DNA from: a virus
IMG/VR virus record: IMGVR_UViG_3300046001_003891
Coordinates: 1 to 25,527 of that record
DNA: 25,527 bases
Direction: 5' to 3' (one strand)
A program made the translations under genes and the position numbers. Below, one piece after another: positions 1 to 7,215 of this stretch (position 1 is its first letter; every line of letters begins with the position of its first letter). The notes beneath the pieces were generated by a model. That model worked only from the letters and a program-made list of their open reading frames with translations, did no database searches and was not told the origin of the DNA.

Positions 1-12
1 GGACTAAAATAT

Positions 13-41
13 TTGAAAATAACACTTGTAGAATAAATAAT
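13..41 (+). promoter_or_regulatory. Candidate promoter region upstream of gp32 gene
   Basis: TTGAAA at 13-18 and AATAAT at 36-41 are 17 bases apart, a fair match to a sigma70-type promoter. The same stretch holds AATAAATA (32-39), which resembles the T4 late box TATAAATA. Either or both could drive the gene at 117. The positions are seen; the use is inferred. Confidence 0.45.
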
Positions 42-46
42 AGTAG

Positions 47-72
47 CGTATTATGTATAGATGCATAACACG
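47..72 (+). promoter_or_regulatory. Hairpin in the gp32 leader
   Basis: CGTATTATG (47-55) can pair with CATAACACG (64-72) with one A-C mismatch around an 8-base loop. It lies in the untranslated leader, about 45 bases before the gp32 start. In T4, gene 32 represses its own translation through a folded leader, so an analogous role is possible. This is inference from position and fold only. Confidence 0.4.
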
Positions 73-116
73 TTTAGGCATATTAAAGACCAACTTAAAA
101 CACAAGGAGTAATACC

Positions 117-1142
117 ATGGCAACATCATTAGCAGAAATCCGTGCAAAATTACAAGCACAAGAGTCACGCGGTACAGGTGGCAATTCACAAGGTGGTGGC
201 GACAACGCTATCTACGCACACTGGAACATCCAAGAAGGCACAAACGCTCGCATTAGATTCCTTCCAGACGCAGACACAAAAAACACATTCTTTTGGGCAG
301 AACGAGCAATGATCAACTTACCGTTTGCTGGCGTTAAAGGCCAAGCAGATAGTAAACCAGTCACTGTACAAGTACCATGCGTTGAGATGTGGGGCGAAGC
401 ATGTCCAATCTTAGCAGAAGTTCGTACTTGGTTTAAGGACCAAAGTTTAGAAGAAATGGGTCGTAAATATTGGAAGAAAAGATCATACTTGTTCCAAGGT
501 TTTGTGCGTGAGAATCCTATCACAGACGATAAGACACCAGAAAATCCAATTCGTAGGTTTATCATTAGTCCACAGATTTTTAACTTGATCAAATCAGCAT
601 TACTTGATCCAGAGTTAGAAAACTTGCCAACAGACTACCAAGGTGGTTTAGACTTTACAGTCACTAAAACATCAAAAGGTGGTTATGCTGACTACTCAAC
701 GTCAAAATGGTCACGCAAAGAATCTGCACTTACAGCAGAAGAAGCTGCGGCGATTGAAACTCATGGCTTATACAACTTGAAAGATTTCTTACCTAAGAAA
801 CCCAGCGAAGTTGAACTTAAAGTCATGAAAGAAATGTTTGAAGCAAGTGTAGATGGTCAGGCATATGACGCAGAACGTTGGGGTAATTACTACAAACCAA
901 GAGGCGTGACAATCGTCTCAGCTGAATCAGCTATACCCGTAGCACAAACAGCCGCACCAGCAGTGGCAGATGAAGAATTTGAAACTGCGCCAGCTGTAGT
1001 TGCTCCAGTGGTCGCAGAGGCTGCACCAGCGGCTCCTACAGCACCAGTTGCGACACCTCCAGCAGGTGGAACTCCAACACGTGCTGAAGACATCCTAGCG
1101 ATGATCCGTAATCGTCAGACGATTGATAAGAATTATCCGTAA
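117..1142 (+). CDS. 32: gp32-like single-stranded DNA binding protein
   Basis: This 341-residue protein resembles T4 gp32, which coats single-stranded DNA in replication, repair and recombination and works with UvsX and UvsY. The central region (about 32-260) has the gp32-type sequence YAHWNIQEGTNARIRFLP at 33-50 and further aromatic and basic residues. A short basic N-terminus fits the cooperativity arm. The C-terminal 60 residues are an Ala/Pro-rich linker (about 271-318) ending in a predicted helix, RAEDILAMIRNRQ, not the usual strongly acidic tail. T4 gp32 binds zinc with one His and three Cys. Here only Cys88 and Cys96 are present, and the CPVC of T4 reads CPIL, so the zinc site looks lost. 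A good ribosome site (AAGGAG) precedes ATG 117. The gene lies directly before uvsX. Confidence 0.88.
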   Translation: MATSLAEIRAKLQAQESRGTGGNSQGGGDNAIYAHWNIQEGTNARIRFLPDADTKNTFFWAERAMINLPFAGVKGQADSKPVTVQVPCVEMWGEACPILAEVRTWFKDQSLEEMGRKYWKKRSYLFQGFVRENPITDDKTPENPIRRFIISPQIFNLIKSALLDPELENLPTDYQGGLDFTVTKTSKGGYADYSTSKWSRKESALTAEEAAAIETHGLYNLKDFLPKKPSEVELKVMKEMFEASVDGQAYDAERWGNYYKPRGVTIVSAESAIPVAQTAAPAVADEEFETAPAVVAPVVAEAAPAAPTAPVATPPAGGTPTRAEDILAMIRNRQTIDKNYP

Positions 1143-1148
1143 TCGTCA
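1104..1148 (+). repeat. 14-base direct repeat at the 3' end of gene 32
   Basis: ATCCGTAATCGTCA occurs at 1104-1117 and again at 1135-1148. The two copies are read in different frames: the first encodes part of the C-terminal helix and the second supplies the TAA stop codon. It may be a small tandem duplication that set the present stop. Confidence 0.7.
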
Positions 1149-1171
1149 AAAAGTAAGTAAATAAGAAAAGG

Positions 1172-1201
1172 TAACGGGCAAGTCTGAGGCTTGCCCTGTT
1201 A
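1172..1201 (+). terminator. Hairpin between gene 32 and uvsX, likely terminator or attenuator
   Basis: TAACGGGCAAG (1172-1182) pairs with CTTGCCCTGTTA (1190-1201) with a single bulged T, around a 7-base loop. Only three T residues follow, so termination may be partial. It sits 20 bases before the uvsX start, and no clear promoter lies between. Some read-through into uvsX is therefore likely, with the hairpin lowering uvsX relative to gp32. It could also protect the end of gp32 mRNA. Confidence 0.65.
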
Positions 1202-1220
1202 TTTCAATGAGGATAAAAAT

Positions 1221-2300
1221 ATGGCAAAACCATTTGATATAAGTAAATTTAGAAAGTCAATTACCAAAAGCATTGAAGGCTTAGGTATTGGCTTTAACGA
1301 TCCGACAGATTGGATCAGCACCGGCAACTACACATTAAACTACTTACTATCTGGTAACTTTGAAAGAGGTATTCCGATGGGTAAAGTAACTGTATTTGCA
1401 GGCGAATCAGGCGCAGGTAAATCATTTATCTGTTCAGGTAACATTGTACGCCACGCACAAGAGCAAGGCATTTATGTAATCTTAATCGATACAGAAAACG
1501 CACTTGATGAAGCATGGTTACACGCACTTGGTGTAGATACAGGCGAAGATAAACTACTTAAACTTAACATGGCTATGATTGATGATGTGGCTAAGGTTAT
1601 CAGTGACTTTGTTAAAGAGTATCGCACACTACCAGAAGAAGACCGCCCTAAAGTATTGTTTGTTCTAGACTCACTAGGTATGATGTTAACTCCAACAGAT
1701 GTTAACCAGTTTGAAGCGGGTGAAATGAAAGGTGACATGGGTCGTAAACCTAAAGCACTTACAGCACTTGTTCGTAACTGTGTAAACATGTTTGGTACAT
1801 TGAATCTTGGATTAGTTTGTACTAATCATACATACGCTTCACAAGATATGTTTGATCCAGATGATAAGATTAGCGGTGGGCAGGGCTTTATCTACGCAAG
1901 TTCAATTGTTGTAGCTATGCGCAAACTTAAACTTAAAACAGACGCTGACGGTAATAAAACCACAACAGTTAACGGTATCCGTGCTGCTTGTAAGATCATG
2001 AAGACCAGATATGCCAAACCGTTTGAAAGTGTACAAGTTGAGATTCCGTATGAAACTGGTATGAGTCCATATAGCGGCCTGACAGACATGTTAGAAGCTA
2101 AAAACTTGCTTAAGAAAGAAGGCAACAGTTTAGTTTATACCTTTGCTGATAAAACAACTATTAAACAATTCCGCAAAGCCTGGGAACGTAATGAAGATGG
2201 TTGTTTAGATAAGGTTATGAAAGAATTATCATCTAATGTAACCCTACTAAGTACTGAATCAAAAGTAGTTGAAGAAACAGAAGAGGAGATAGCAGAATGA
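1221..2300 (+). CDS. uvsX: UvsX-like RecA-family recombinase
   Basis: A 359-residue strand-exchange protein of the RecA/UvsX family, which forms ATP-dependent filaments on single-stranded DNA coated by gp32. Walker A is GESGAGKS (61-68), Walker B is VLFVLDS (145-151), and the DTENALDE segment near 90-97 carries the expected catalytic Glu. ATG 1221 is chosen over an upstream in-frame TTG at 1191 because the latter lies inside the terminator hairpin, while GAGG precedes 1221. The C-terminus is acidic, as in UvsX, and could contact partners. The stop overlaps the next start (ATGA at 2297-2300), so translation is probably coupled. Confidence 0.93.
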   Translation: MAKPFDISKFRKSITKSIEGLGIGFNDPTDWISTGNYTLNYLLSGNFERGIPMGKVTVFAGESGAGKSFICSGNIVRHAQEQGIYVILIDTENALDEAWLHALGVDTGEDKLLKLNMAMIDDVAKVISDFVKEYRTLPEEDRPKVLFVLDSLGMMLTPTDVNQFEAGEMKGDMGRKPKALTALVRNCVNMFGTLNLGLVCTNHTYASQDMFDPDDKISGGQGFIYASSIVVAMRKLKLKTDADGNKTTTVNGIRAACKIMKTRYAKPFESVQVEIPYETGMSPYSGLTDMLEAKNLLKKEGNSLVYTFADKTTIKQFRKAWERNEDGCLDKVMKELSSNVTLLSTESKVVEETEEEIAE

Positions 2301-2542
2301 GTATTGAGTTAGATGCATTAGGCGAAGTTTGGTTGACTTGTAAGGAGTATATCGCGCCTAAAGACCGCCAGGCGGCAGCTGATCATGTGTTGGCTATAGT
2401 AGCAGATCATAACATCGTCGAGCGCGAATTAAAAGCGTTCGGTGGCACCGACAGCTATCTCAAACGTGCATTGAAAGAATACCTAGGTGAAGATGAAGAA
2501 GAATCTGCGTATGATGACGATGATGGAGATGATGACTACTAA
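2297..2542 (+). CDS. Small acidic protein downstream of uvsX, unknown function
   Basis: 81 residues, with predicted helices up to about residue 65 and then an extremely acidic tail (DEEESAYDDDDGDDDY). It overlaps uvsX by four bases and its stop shares a base with the next start (TAATG). Similar acidic proteins of this size occur in marine T4-like phages as far as I recall, with no assigned role. The acidic tail could mimic DNA or contact a replication protein, but this is a guess. Because a radical SAM enzyme follows immediately, it could also be that enzyme's substrate; nothing in the sequence proves this. Confidence 0.75.
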   Translation: MSIELDALGEVWLTCKEYIAPKDRQAAADHVLAIVADHNIVERELKAFGGTDSYLKRALKEYLGEDEEESAYDDDDGDDDY

Positions 2543-3789
2543 TGTCTGGAAAAAAGTATTTTCCAATAAAAACAGCTACCGCTTGTCAACTTAAATGGGC
2601 CTGGAGCACTATATATTTAAATAGTGGCATCACTGGCAGTTGTCATAGAACTGCGTATTCAGAGATCACCCCTGAAAATTTTAGCAATTTTCATAATACA
2701 CCTTTGAAACTTAGTAATCGGCAACAAATGTTGCAGGGAAATTGGCCTAAGGAAAGCTGTGGGTACTGTCGAAAAATTGAAGAAATAGGAGGAGTAAGTG
2801 ACAGAATCAGACATCTATCTATACCAAATTTATCCCCAACTGAACTTGAAATAAATTCTGAAGCAACTATAGTATCTCCAACGATACTTGAAGTGTATTT
2901 TAATAATGCCTGTAATTTAGGGTGTTTATATTGTCCCTCAGATGGATCATTGAGTTCTACTATTGAGTCCGAAAATAAAAAATTTGGCGAATTTTCACAG
3001 AAAGGAGTAATATTAACCAATGGTACTAATCATTTTAAAGATCTAATGCCATATTTTTGGCAATGGATGGAAACAGGATTCTCTACGTTAAAACGCTTGC
3101 ATATATTAGGTGGAGAACCTTTATATCAGAAAGAATTTGATAAGTTATTAGATATGATAGAAAAGAATCCCAATCCAGAATGCGAGCTTAATATAGTGAC
3201 TAATCTAATGGTTCCAAAAAAAACTTTAGAGAACTTTATTTTAAAATTTAAACAGTTATTAACCAATAGAAAGTTAAAAAGAATAGATATAACCTGTAGC
3301 ATTGACTGTTGGGGAGCCGAACAGGAATACGCCAGATGGGGGATAAAACTTGATCAATGGGAAGAAAACTTTAACTTACTTTTAGAAACCAAATGGATCC
3401 ATTTAAATATAAATCAGACTATATCAGTATTGACTATAAAAACTATGCCAGAATTGTTATTAAAATTATCCAGCTGGCGTAAAAACAGACACGTTGGACA
3501 TTGGTTTAGCGGAGTTACTCCTGGTCCGTCATATATGAAAGGTGAAATATTTGGTAAAGAGTTTGCGCAAGATGCAAAAAAAATATTTTCCTTGCTTCCT
3601 AGAGATTCTGAAGAAAATATATTAGCATATGAATATATGGAAGGTATTTTAAATCAGATATTACAGTCAGAGCAAAATAATGAAGAAATTGCAAATCTAA
3701 TTATATTTTTAAATGAAAAAGATCGTAGAAGAGGAACCAATTGGAGAACTGTATTTCCATGGTTAGGAAGGTATGAACATGTGGTATAG
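2542..3789 (+). CDS. Radical SAM protein, 'twitch'-type, unknown substrate
   Basis: A 415-residue enzyme with the canonical CNLGCLYC motif at 124-131 (CX3CX2C), which binds the [4Fe-4S] cluster that cleaves S-adenosylmethionine. LGGEPL at 189-194 is the GGE motif that contacts SAM. The roughly 110-residue N-terminal extension has its own conserved-looking Cys/His set: C15, C34-H35, C73 and C76 in the CGYC pair. A second metal site is possible. Proteins with this layout recur in marine phages and bacteria, and I know of no established reaction. Codon use is unlike the neighbours: Arg is mostly AGA and Ile often ATA, where uvsX prefers CGT/CGC. This suggests separate acquisition between the uvsX unit and uvsY. 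Its end overlaps the start of uvsY. Confidence 0.85.
   Translation: MSGKKYFPIKTATACQLKWAWSTIYLNSGITGSCHRTAYSEITPENFSNFHNTPLKLSNRQQMLQGNWPKESCGYCRKIEEIGGVSDRIRHLSIPNLSPTELEINSEATIVSPTILEVYFNNACNLGCLYCPSDGSLSSTIESENKKFGEFSQKGVILTNGTNHFKDLMPYFWQWMETGFSTLKRLHILGGEPLYQKEFDKLLDMIEKNPNPECELNIVTNLMVPKKTLENFILKFKQLLTNRKLKRIDITCSIDCWGAEQEYARWGIKLDQWEENFNLLLETKWIHLNINQTISVLTIKTMPELLLKLSSWRKNRHVGHWFSGVTPGPSYMKGEIFGKEFAQDAKKIFSLLPRDSEENILAYEYMEGILNQILQSEQNNEEIANLIIFLNEKDRRRGTNWRTVFPWLGRYEHVV
3765..3771 (+). promoter_or_regulatory. Ribosome binding site that decides the uvsY start
   Basis: AGGAAGG lies one base before ATG 3773 but seven bases before ATG 3779. The spacing favours 3779, which removes two residues from the longer reading. 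Confidence 0.55.
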
Positions 3790-4234
3790 TCGCGTAGTAG
3801 CAAGTTTAGGTAGTATTCCTGATTTTATTCAACATTATGAAAAGGAACTAGAAGACGCACGAAAGGAAGTTGGAGTCTATGGTAACATAGAAAAGAATCT
3901 TGCTGGCCTGCCCGGAATTACAGAACGACGTTTTAATCAGCTACAAGAGATTGAAGCAGTTCTTAATTACCTCAACATTCAGTTAAGAAAAATACGCAAG
4001 AAACACTTCCAAAAGTATCTAGAAGGATACGCTCGTGCTTTAACTAGTCGCGACGCTGAAAAGTATGTAGACGGTGAAGATGAAGTCATTGACTTTGAAA
4101 CTATCATTAACGAAGTGGCACTCTTACGCAACAAGTGGTTAGGCATAATGAAAGGACTTGAAAGCAAGAACTTCATGCTAGGACACGTTACACGCTTAAG
4201 AACAGCAGGTATGGAGGATGCATCAATTGGCTAG
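3779..4234 (+). CDS. uvsY: UvsY-like recombination mediator
   Basis: About 151 residues. UvsY helps UvsX replace gp32 on single-stranded DNA. Similarity to T4 UvsY is mainly in pattern: a basic, helical middle (KIRKKHFQKYLEGYARAL, about residues 75-92), an acidic spacer, and a C-terminal segment (LRNKWLGIMKGLESKNF, then GHVTRLRTAGMEDA). The last segment aligns by eye with the T4 tail, where WGILLDFCSGALDAIKSRGF is followed by the IKHIQDMR run. Length matches the family (about 137-150). The start chosen is 3779; 3773 is also in frame. Location next to uvsX and gene 32 supports the call. The 3' end overlaps the following methyltransferase by 17 bases. Confidence 0.75.
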   Translation: MWYSRVVASLGSIPDFIQHYEKELEDARKEVGVYGNIEKNLAGLPGITERRFNQLQEIEAVLNYLNIQLRKIRKKHFQKYLEGYARALTSRDAEKYVDGEDEVIDFETIINEVALLRNKWLGIMKGLESKNFMLGHVTRLRTAGMEDASIG

Positions 4235-5135
4235 ACATAGTTTAAGTATATTAGAAACTATACGACAATATGATACGTTCTTAGAAAGCCTGCGACATGT
4301 AGCGGATCTAGGTTGCGGTACAGGTGAAGACGTCCATTGGTGGGCTACCTTAGAAAATTATAATGACCCACCAGAACCTTATAATTTTAATTGTTTTGCT
4401 GTTGACAATAATGCTGATCGTCTGAGACAAGTCCCAGATCTAAAAAATATTCATAAAGTACATGACATTTATGATAGACAATTCTTATTTCCTGTTAGTA
4501 TAGACCTCATATGGGCTCACGATAGTTTACAATATAGTATAAATCCATTAGAAACTCTTCGCATGTGGAATAGCTATATGACTGTTAATGGCATGTTGTT
4601 GCTTAGTGTACCTCAACATACTGGTATTGAATATAATAAACATTATAGCAGAGGCTATAGCGGATGTTATTTTCATTACAATCCAATTAATTTAATTTAT
4701 ATGCTAGCCGTCAATGGGTTTGACTGTCGCGATGCATATTTACTAAAGAAATTCCAAGATCCGTGGATCAACATGGCAGTATATAAAACAGACATAGCAC
4801 CAATGGATCCATTAACAACTACATGGTTTGATCTGGCAGATAAAAATCTATTACATCCTACAATAGTAGATAGTGTAAATGCTAATGGATTTCTTAAACA
4901 AGAAGAAATCTGCATGCCGTGGTTAGACAAAGAATTGTATTTTATTGATTATCAGAGTCAACGTATGGAATTTCCCCCAGCTACAGAAACGACAGGAACA
5001 TTGAATGAAACTACACGTTCTAATAAAACAACAGTTGCGCAAGCCGCACCTAAATCAAAAGAAACTCCGGTACTTAAACCATTAACGATTAAGAGCACTC
5101 CACCTACCAGAAAGAGTTATAAACATGGTAAATAG
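4218..5135 (+). CDS. Class I SAM-dependent methyltransferase
   Basis: 305 residues. VADLGCGTGED near residues 28-38 is the glycine-rich motif I that binds SAM. FNCFAVDNNADRL follows as motif II with an acidic residue at the strand end, then LIWAHDSLQYSINPLETL and GMLLLSVP fit the later strands of the Rossmann-like fold. Residues from about 255 on are low-complexity Thr/Lys/Pro-rich and probably disordered. The substrate is not visible. Sugar or lipid methylation would fit the fused cytidylyltransferase-cupin gene that overlaps its stop. GGAGG (4213-4217) directly abuts ATG 4218, so an in-frame TTG at 4227 with better spacing is a possible true start. Confidence 0.82.
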   Translation: MHQLARHSLSILETIRQYDTFLESLRHVADLGCGTGEDVHWWATLENYNDPPEPYNFNCFAVDNNADRLRQVPDLKNIHKVHDIYDRQFLFPVSIDLIWAHDSLQYSINPLETLRMWNSYMTVNGMLLLSVPQHTGIEYNKHYSRGYSGCYFHYNPINLIYMLAVNGFDCRDAYLLKKFQDPWINMAVYKTDIAPMDPLTTTWFDLADKNLLHPTIVDSVNANGFLKQEEICMPWLDKELYFIDYQSQRMEFPPATETTGTLNETTRSNKTTVAQAAPKSKETPVLKPLTIKSTPPTRKSYKHGK

Positions 5136-5865
5136 AGTGGTCCTATGCACGGGCGGATTTGACCCTTTACACTCAGGACACATAGAATACTTCCGTGCGG
5201 CCAAACGTCTGGGTGACGTCCTAGTAGTTGGAGTTAATAGCGATAGTTGGCTCAGACGCAAGAAAGGTCGCGAGTTCATGCCCAGCTATGAGCGTGTTCA
5301 GATCATTGAAAATCTCCGTATGGTAGATCATTGTATATTGTTTAATGACACAGAAGATCATGCTATAGAAGCCATACGTAACGTCAAGATCATGTATCCT
5401 AATAGCGAAATCATATTTGCCAACGGTGGTGATCGCACAGCAGAAAATATACCGGAGATGTCAGAATCTAATGTCAAATTTGTGTTTGGGGTTGGCGGCA
5501 TAGACAAAAAGAATTCAAGTAGTTGGATCTTAGAAGAATGGAAAGCACCCAAGACAGATCGTCCTTGGGGTTACTACCGTATATTACACGAAGTGCTGGG
5601 TACTAAGGTTAAAGAGCTTACTATTAATCCAGGACAAACCCTGACCATGCAACGGCATTTTGACCGCAGCGAACATTGGCATGTCGCTGAAGGACATTGC
5701 CAGGTTGAACTTGAGGATGAATCTGTCCCCCTACATCAACACGAGCACTATCACATACTACCAGAAACATGGCACAGACTACACAATCCCTTTGCAAAAC
5801 CCTGTAAAATAGTAGAAATCCAGTATGGTATTGACTGCACTGAACAAGATATAGAACGCAGATAA
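5125..5865 (+). CDS. Fusion of a cytidylyltransferase-like domain and a mannose-6-phosphate isomerase-type cupin
   Basis: 246 residues with two domains. Residues 4-140 are a nucleotidyltransferase of the TagD/HldE C-domain kind. TGGFDPLHSGH (9-19) is the HxGH nucleotide site and DRTAEN near 103-108 lies where the second signature usually falls. These enzymes join CTP or ATP to a phosphorylated sugar or polyol. Residues 146-246 are a type II phosphomannose isomerase cupin: RPWGYY (146-151), INPGQTLTMQRH, SEHWHVAEG (182-190) and HQHEHYHILPETWHRLHNP supply the metal-binding His residues. The fusion suggests isomerisation and nucleotide activation of one sugar intermediate. Start ATG 5125 overlaps the methyltransferase stop. 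It is a probable part of surface-sugar metabolism, although it sits apart from the two main glycan islands. Confidence 0.85.
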   Translation: MVNRVVLCTGGFDPLHSGHIEYFRAAKRLGDVLVVGVNSDSWLRRKKGREFMPSYERVQIIENLRMVDHCILFNDTEDHAIEAIRNVKIMYPNSEIIFANGGDRTAENIPEMSESNVKFVFGVGGIDKKNSSSWILEEWKAPKTDRPWGYYRILHEVLGTKVKELTINPGQTLTMQRHFDRSEHWHVAEGHCQVELEDESVPLHQHEHYHILPETWHRLHNPFAKPCKIVEIQYGIDCTEQDIERR

Positions 5866-5895
5866 ATACTATATCATGAAAATACGAGATATAGT
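5861..5895 (+). promoter_or_regulatory. Late-type box and hairpin around a start codon
   Basis: GATAAATA (5861-5868) resembles a T4 late -10 box. Directly after it, ACTATATC (5868-5875) pairs perfectly with GATATAGT (5888-5895), which places ATG 5876 at the edge of a 12-base loop. A further GATATAG at 5848-5854 could pair with the same central strand instead. A transcript from this box would start close to the ATG and be leaderless or nearly so. Confidence 0.4.
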
Positions 5896-6889
5896 AGAAA
5901 GCACAGTAATCCAAGAGGCACCAGAGCCTACGATATTGGCGTTCCTGAAAAAAATCAAACTTAAAACCCTTGTCAAGGGTAACAACGTAGAAGTATTGGT
6001 AGATACTCCCCCAAAAAACAAAGATGCCTTTAGAAAAGAAGTATTACTAACTCTACTAAAAAGTCTCAAGCCCGCTGGAGCCGCATATGATCCCTTGGGT
6101 AGTAGCATAGGTCGCATAGTATTTCCTGATTATGCCACTAAAATCTACGTCAAAGACATAGGTAAAAAAGGCGACAACAGTGCTGGAATTGGTAACGAAA
6201 CAGCCATTGCAGAAATGATTGAAAAAGTCATCAAGAATCATGGATCCGCTAATGTAACATTCGTTGATGATCAAAAAAGAAAACTTAGAATTAAAAATGT
6301 TACTCAAGTAGACATTTCGGGTAGAAGCTCAGGAACACGTAAACAGGGCGGCGAAGTTAAAAAAGCTGATATTGTATTACGTAGTCTACGAGGACACTTG
6401 CCAGTATCTATCAAAAAAATAAATGCTGAATATTGGGAAAGTGCAGATACTTACTACGGTGCTAAAGCAGGTGTATTGATTAAAAAATTACGCCAAGCAG
6501 GTCATGTCAAACTATTAAAAACAGATAAACCTGGTATTTTTAAACTCAATAAAGAAATCGTAGTTGAGCCCACAGAACAAGAAGCACAGCATGTGATATT
6601 TGGTGGAGACATTAATCCAGAAGGTGGTATTATAATCCAAACTTTCTTGCCTGAACACTTTGTTCAAGATGGCACCAACGTAACTATACATGCTCATGCT
6701 GTTATAAAAACCAAAGAAGATATACCAGAAAGCCACCTAATGATGTGGTTAATTCGCAACGATTCTAGTAGAAATATTGCTACCATTGGTATACCTGGTG
6801 TGCGTGTATATGCCGCTGCTTATAAGAGAGCAATTGGCGGTGGCGATAAAAACATTGTTTTGGTAAACGCAAAAGGTAAAGTAGTATAA
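5876..6889 (+). CDS. Phage protein of unknown function, possible PD-(D/E)XK nuclease fold
   Basis: 337 residues. I do not recognise a named family with confidence. The N-terminus, MKIRDIVES, is of a type common on T4-like marine phage proteins. In the middle there is GIGNETAIAEMIEKVI (104-119), then VDISG, KKADIVL (162-168) and VSIKK (177-181). A helix with Glu108, a strand with Asp165 and a strand ending S-I-K180 are arranged like a degenerate PD-(D/E)XK nuclease core with Ser in place of the second acid. The C-terminal third (from about 235) is beta-rich (IIIQTFLPEHF, VTIHAHAVI). A structural or accessory virion role is equally possible. Nothing in the neighbourhood decides this. Confidence 0.6.
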   Translation: MKIRDIVESTVIQEAPEPTILAFLKKIKLKTLVKGNNVEVLVDTPPKNKDAFRKEVLLTLLKSLKPAGAAYDPLGSSIGRIVFPDYATKIYVKDIGKKGDNSAGIGNETAIAEMIEKVIKNHGSANVTFVDDQKRKLRIKNVTQVDISGRSSGTRKQGGEVKKADIVLRSLRGHLPVSIKKINAEYWESADTYYGAKAGVLIKKLRQAGHVKLLKTDKPGIFKLNKEIVVEPTEQEAQHVIFGGDINPEGGIIIQTFLPEHFVQDGTNVTIHAHAVIKTKEDIPESHLMMWLIRNDSSRNIATIGIPGVRVYAAAYKRAIGGGDKNIVLVNAKGKVV

Positions 6890-6901
6890 TCATAAAATTA
6901 G

Positions 6902-6930
6902 TTGACCTTGTTATAAATTTCTGTTATACT
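6902..6930 (+). promoter_or_regulatory. Sigma70-type promoter for the omega-like gene
   Basis: TTGACC (6902-6907), 17 bases, then TATACT (6925-6930). The segment TTTCTGTTATACTTAAA at 6918-6934 is repeated exactly at 12559-12575, and TTATGGAGT at 6950-6958 recurs at 12592-12600. Both genes probably share regulation. Confidence 0.8.
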
Positions 6931-6963
6931 TAAATGTAATTTCAATCACTTATGGAGTATTCA

Positions 6964-7212
6964 ATGGCCACAAAAGTCGTAAATTCAGTAGAACGTTATA
7001 ACATTGACAACTGTCTTAAACCATTTGGTAACAACCGTTACCAGATGATATTAGCGGGTGCTACACGTGCCCGTGAAATCGCTAACAAACGTACATTCTC
7101 AGAAAAACACGGTGATAGTACCAAATACGAAAATAAAGCCGTAGTTGAAGCATTAGTAGAAATTGATCAAGGTAAGTTTGGTGTAGAATATTTAGATAAA
7201 ATCAAAGGATAA
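6964..7212 (+). CDS. rpoZ: RNA polymerase omega subunit homologue
   Basis: 82 residues, close to the usual 75-100 for bacterial omega (RpoZ), which clamps and helps fold the beta' subunit. The pattern FGNNRYQMILAGATRAREI (21-39) aligns by eye with the omega signature GNRFDLVLVAARRARQ of E. coli. NKAVVEALVEIDQGK (57-71) aligns with the NDKTTVIALREIEEG segment. An insertion of about 12 residues lies between them. ATG 6964 is chosen because GGAG at 6954-6957 is correctly spaced; the in-frame ATG at 6952 overlaps that site. The gene has its own promoter. A phage omega could replace or compete with the host subunit and alter promoter choice or sensitivity to ppGpp; that is inference. Confidence 0.82.
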   Translation: MATKVVNSVERYNIDNCLKPFGNNRYQMILAGATRAREIANKRTFSEKHGDSTKYENKAVVEALVEIDQGKFGVEYLDKIKG

Positions 7213-7215
7213 AAC

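Noticed and set aside
212-592. Reverse-strand frame of 126 codons opposite gene 32
   Set aside because: It is a shadow of the gp32 frame, lacks a ribosome site and has no recognisable motif. All supported genes run on the + strand.
5831-5859. TTGACT as a -35 box before the gene at 5876
   Set aside because: No -10 match at 16-18 bases; the nearest TATAG is only 13 bases away.
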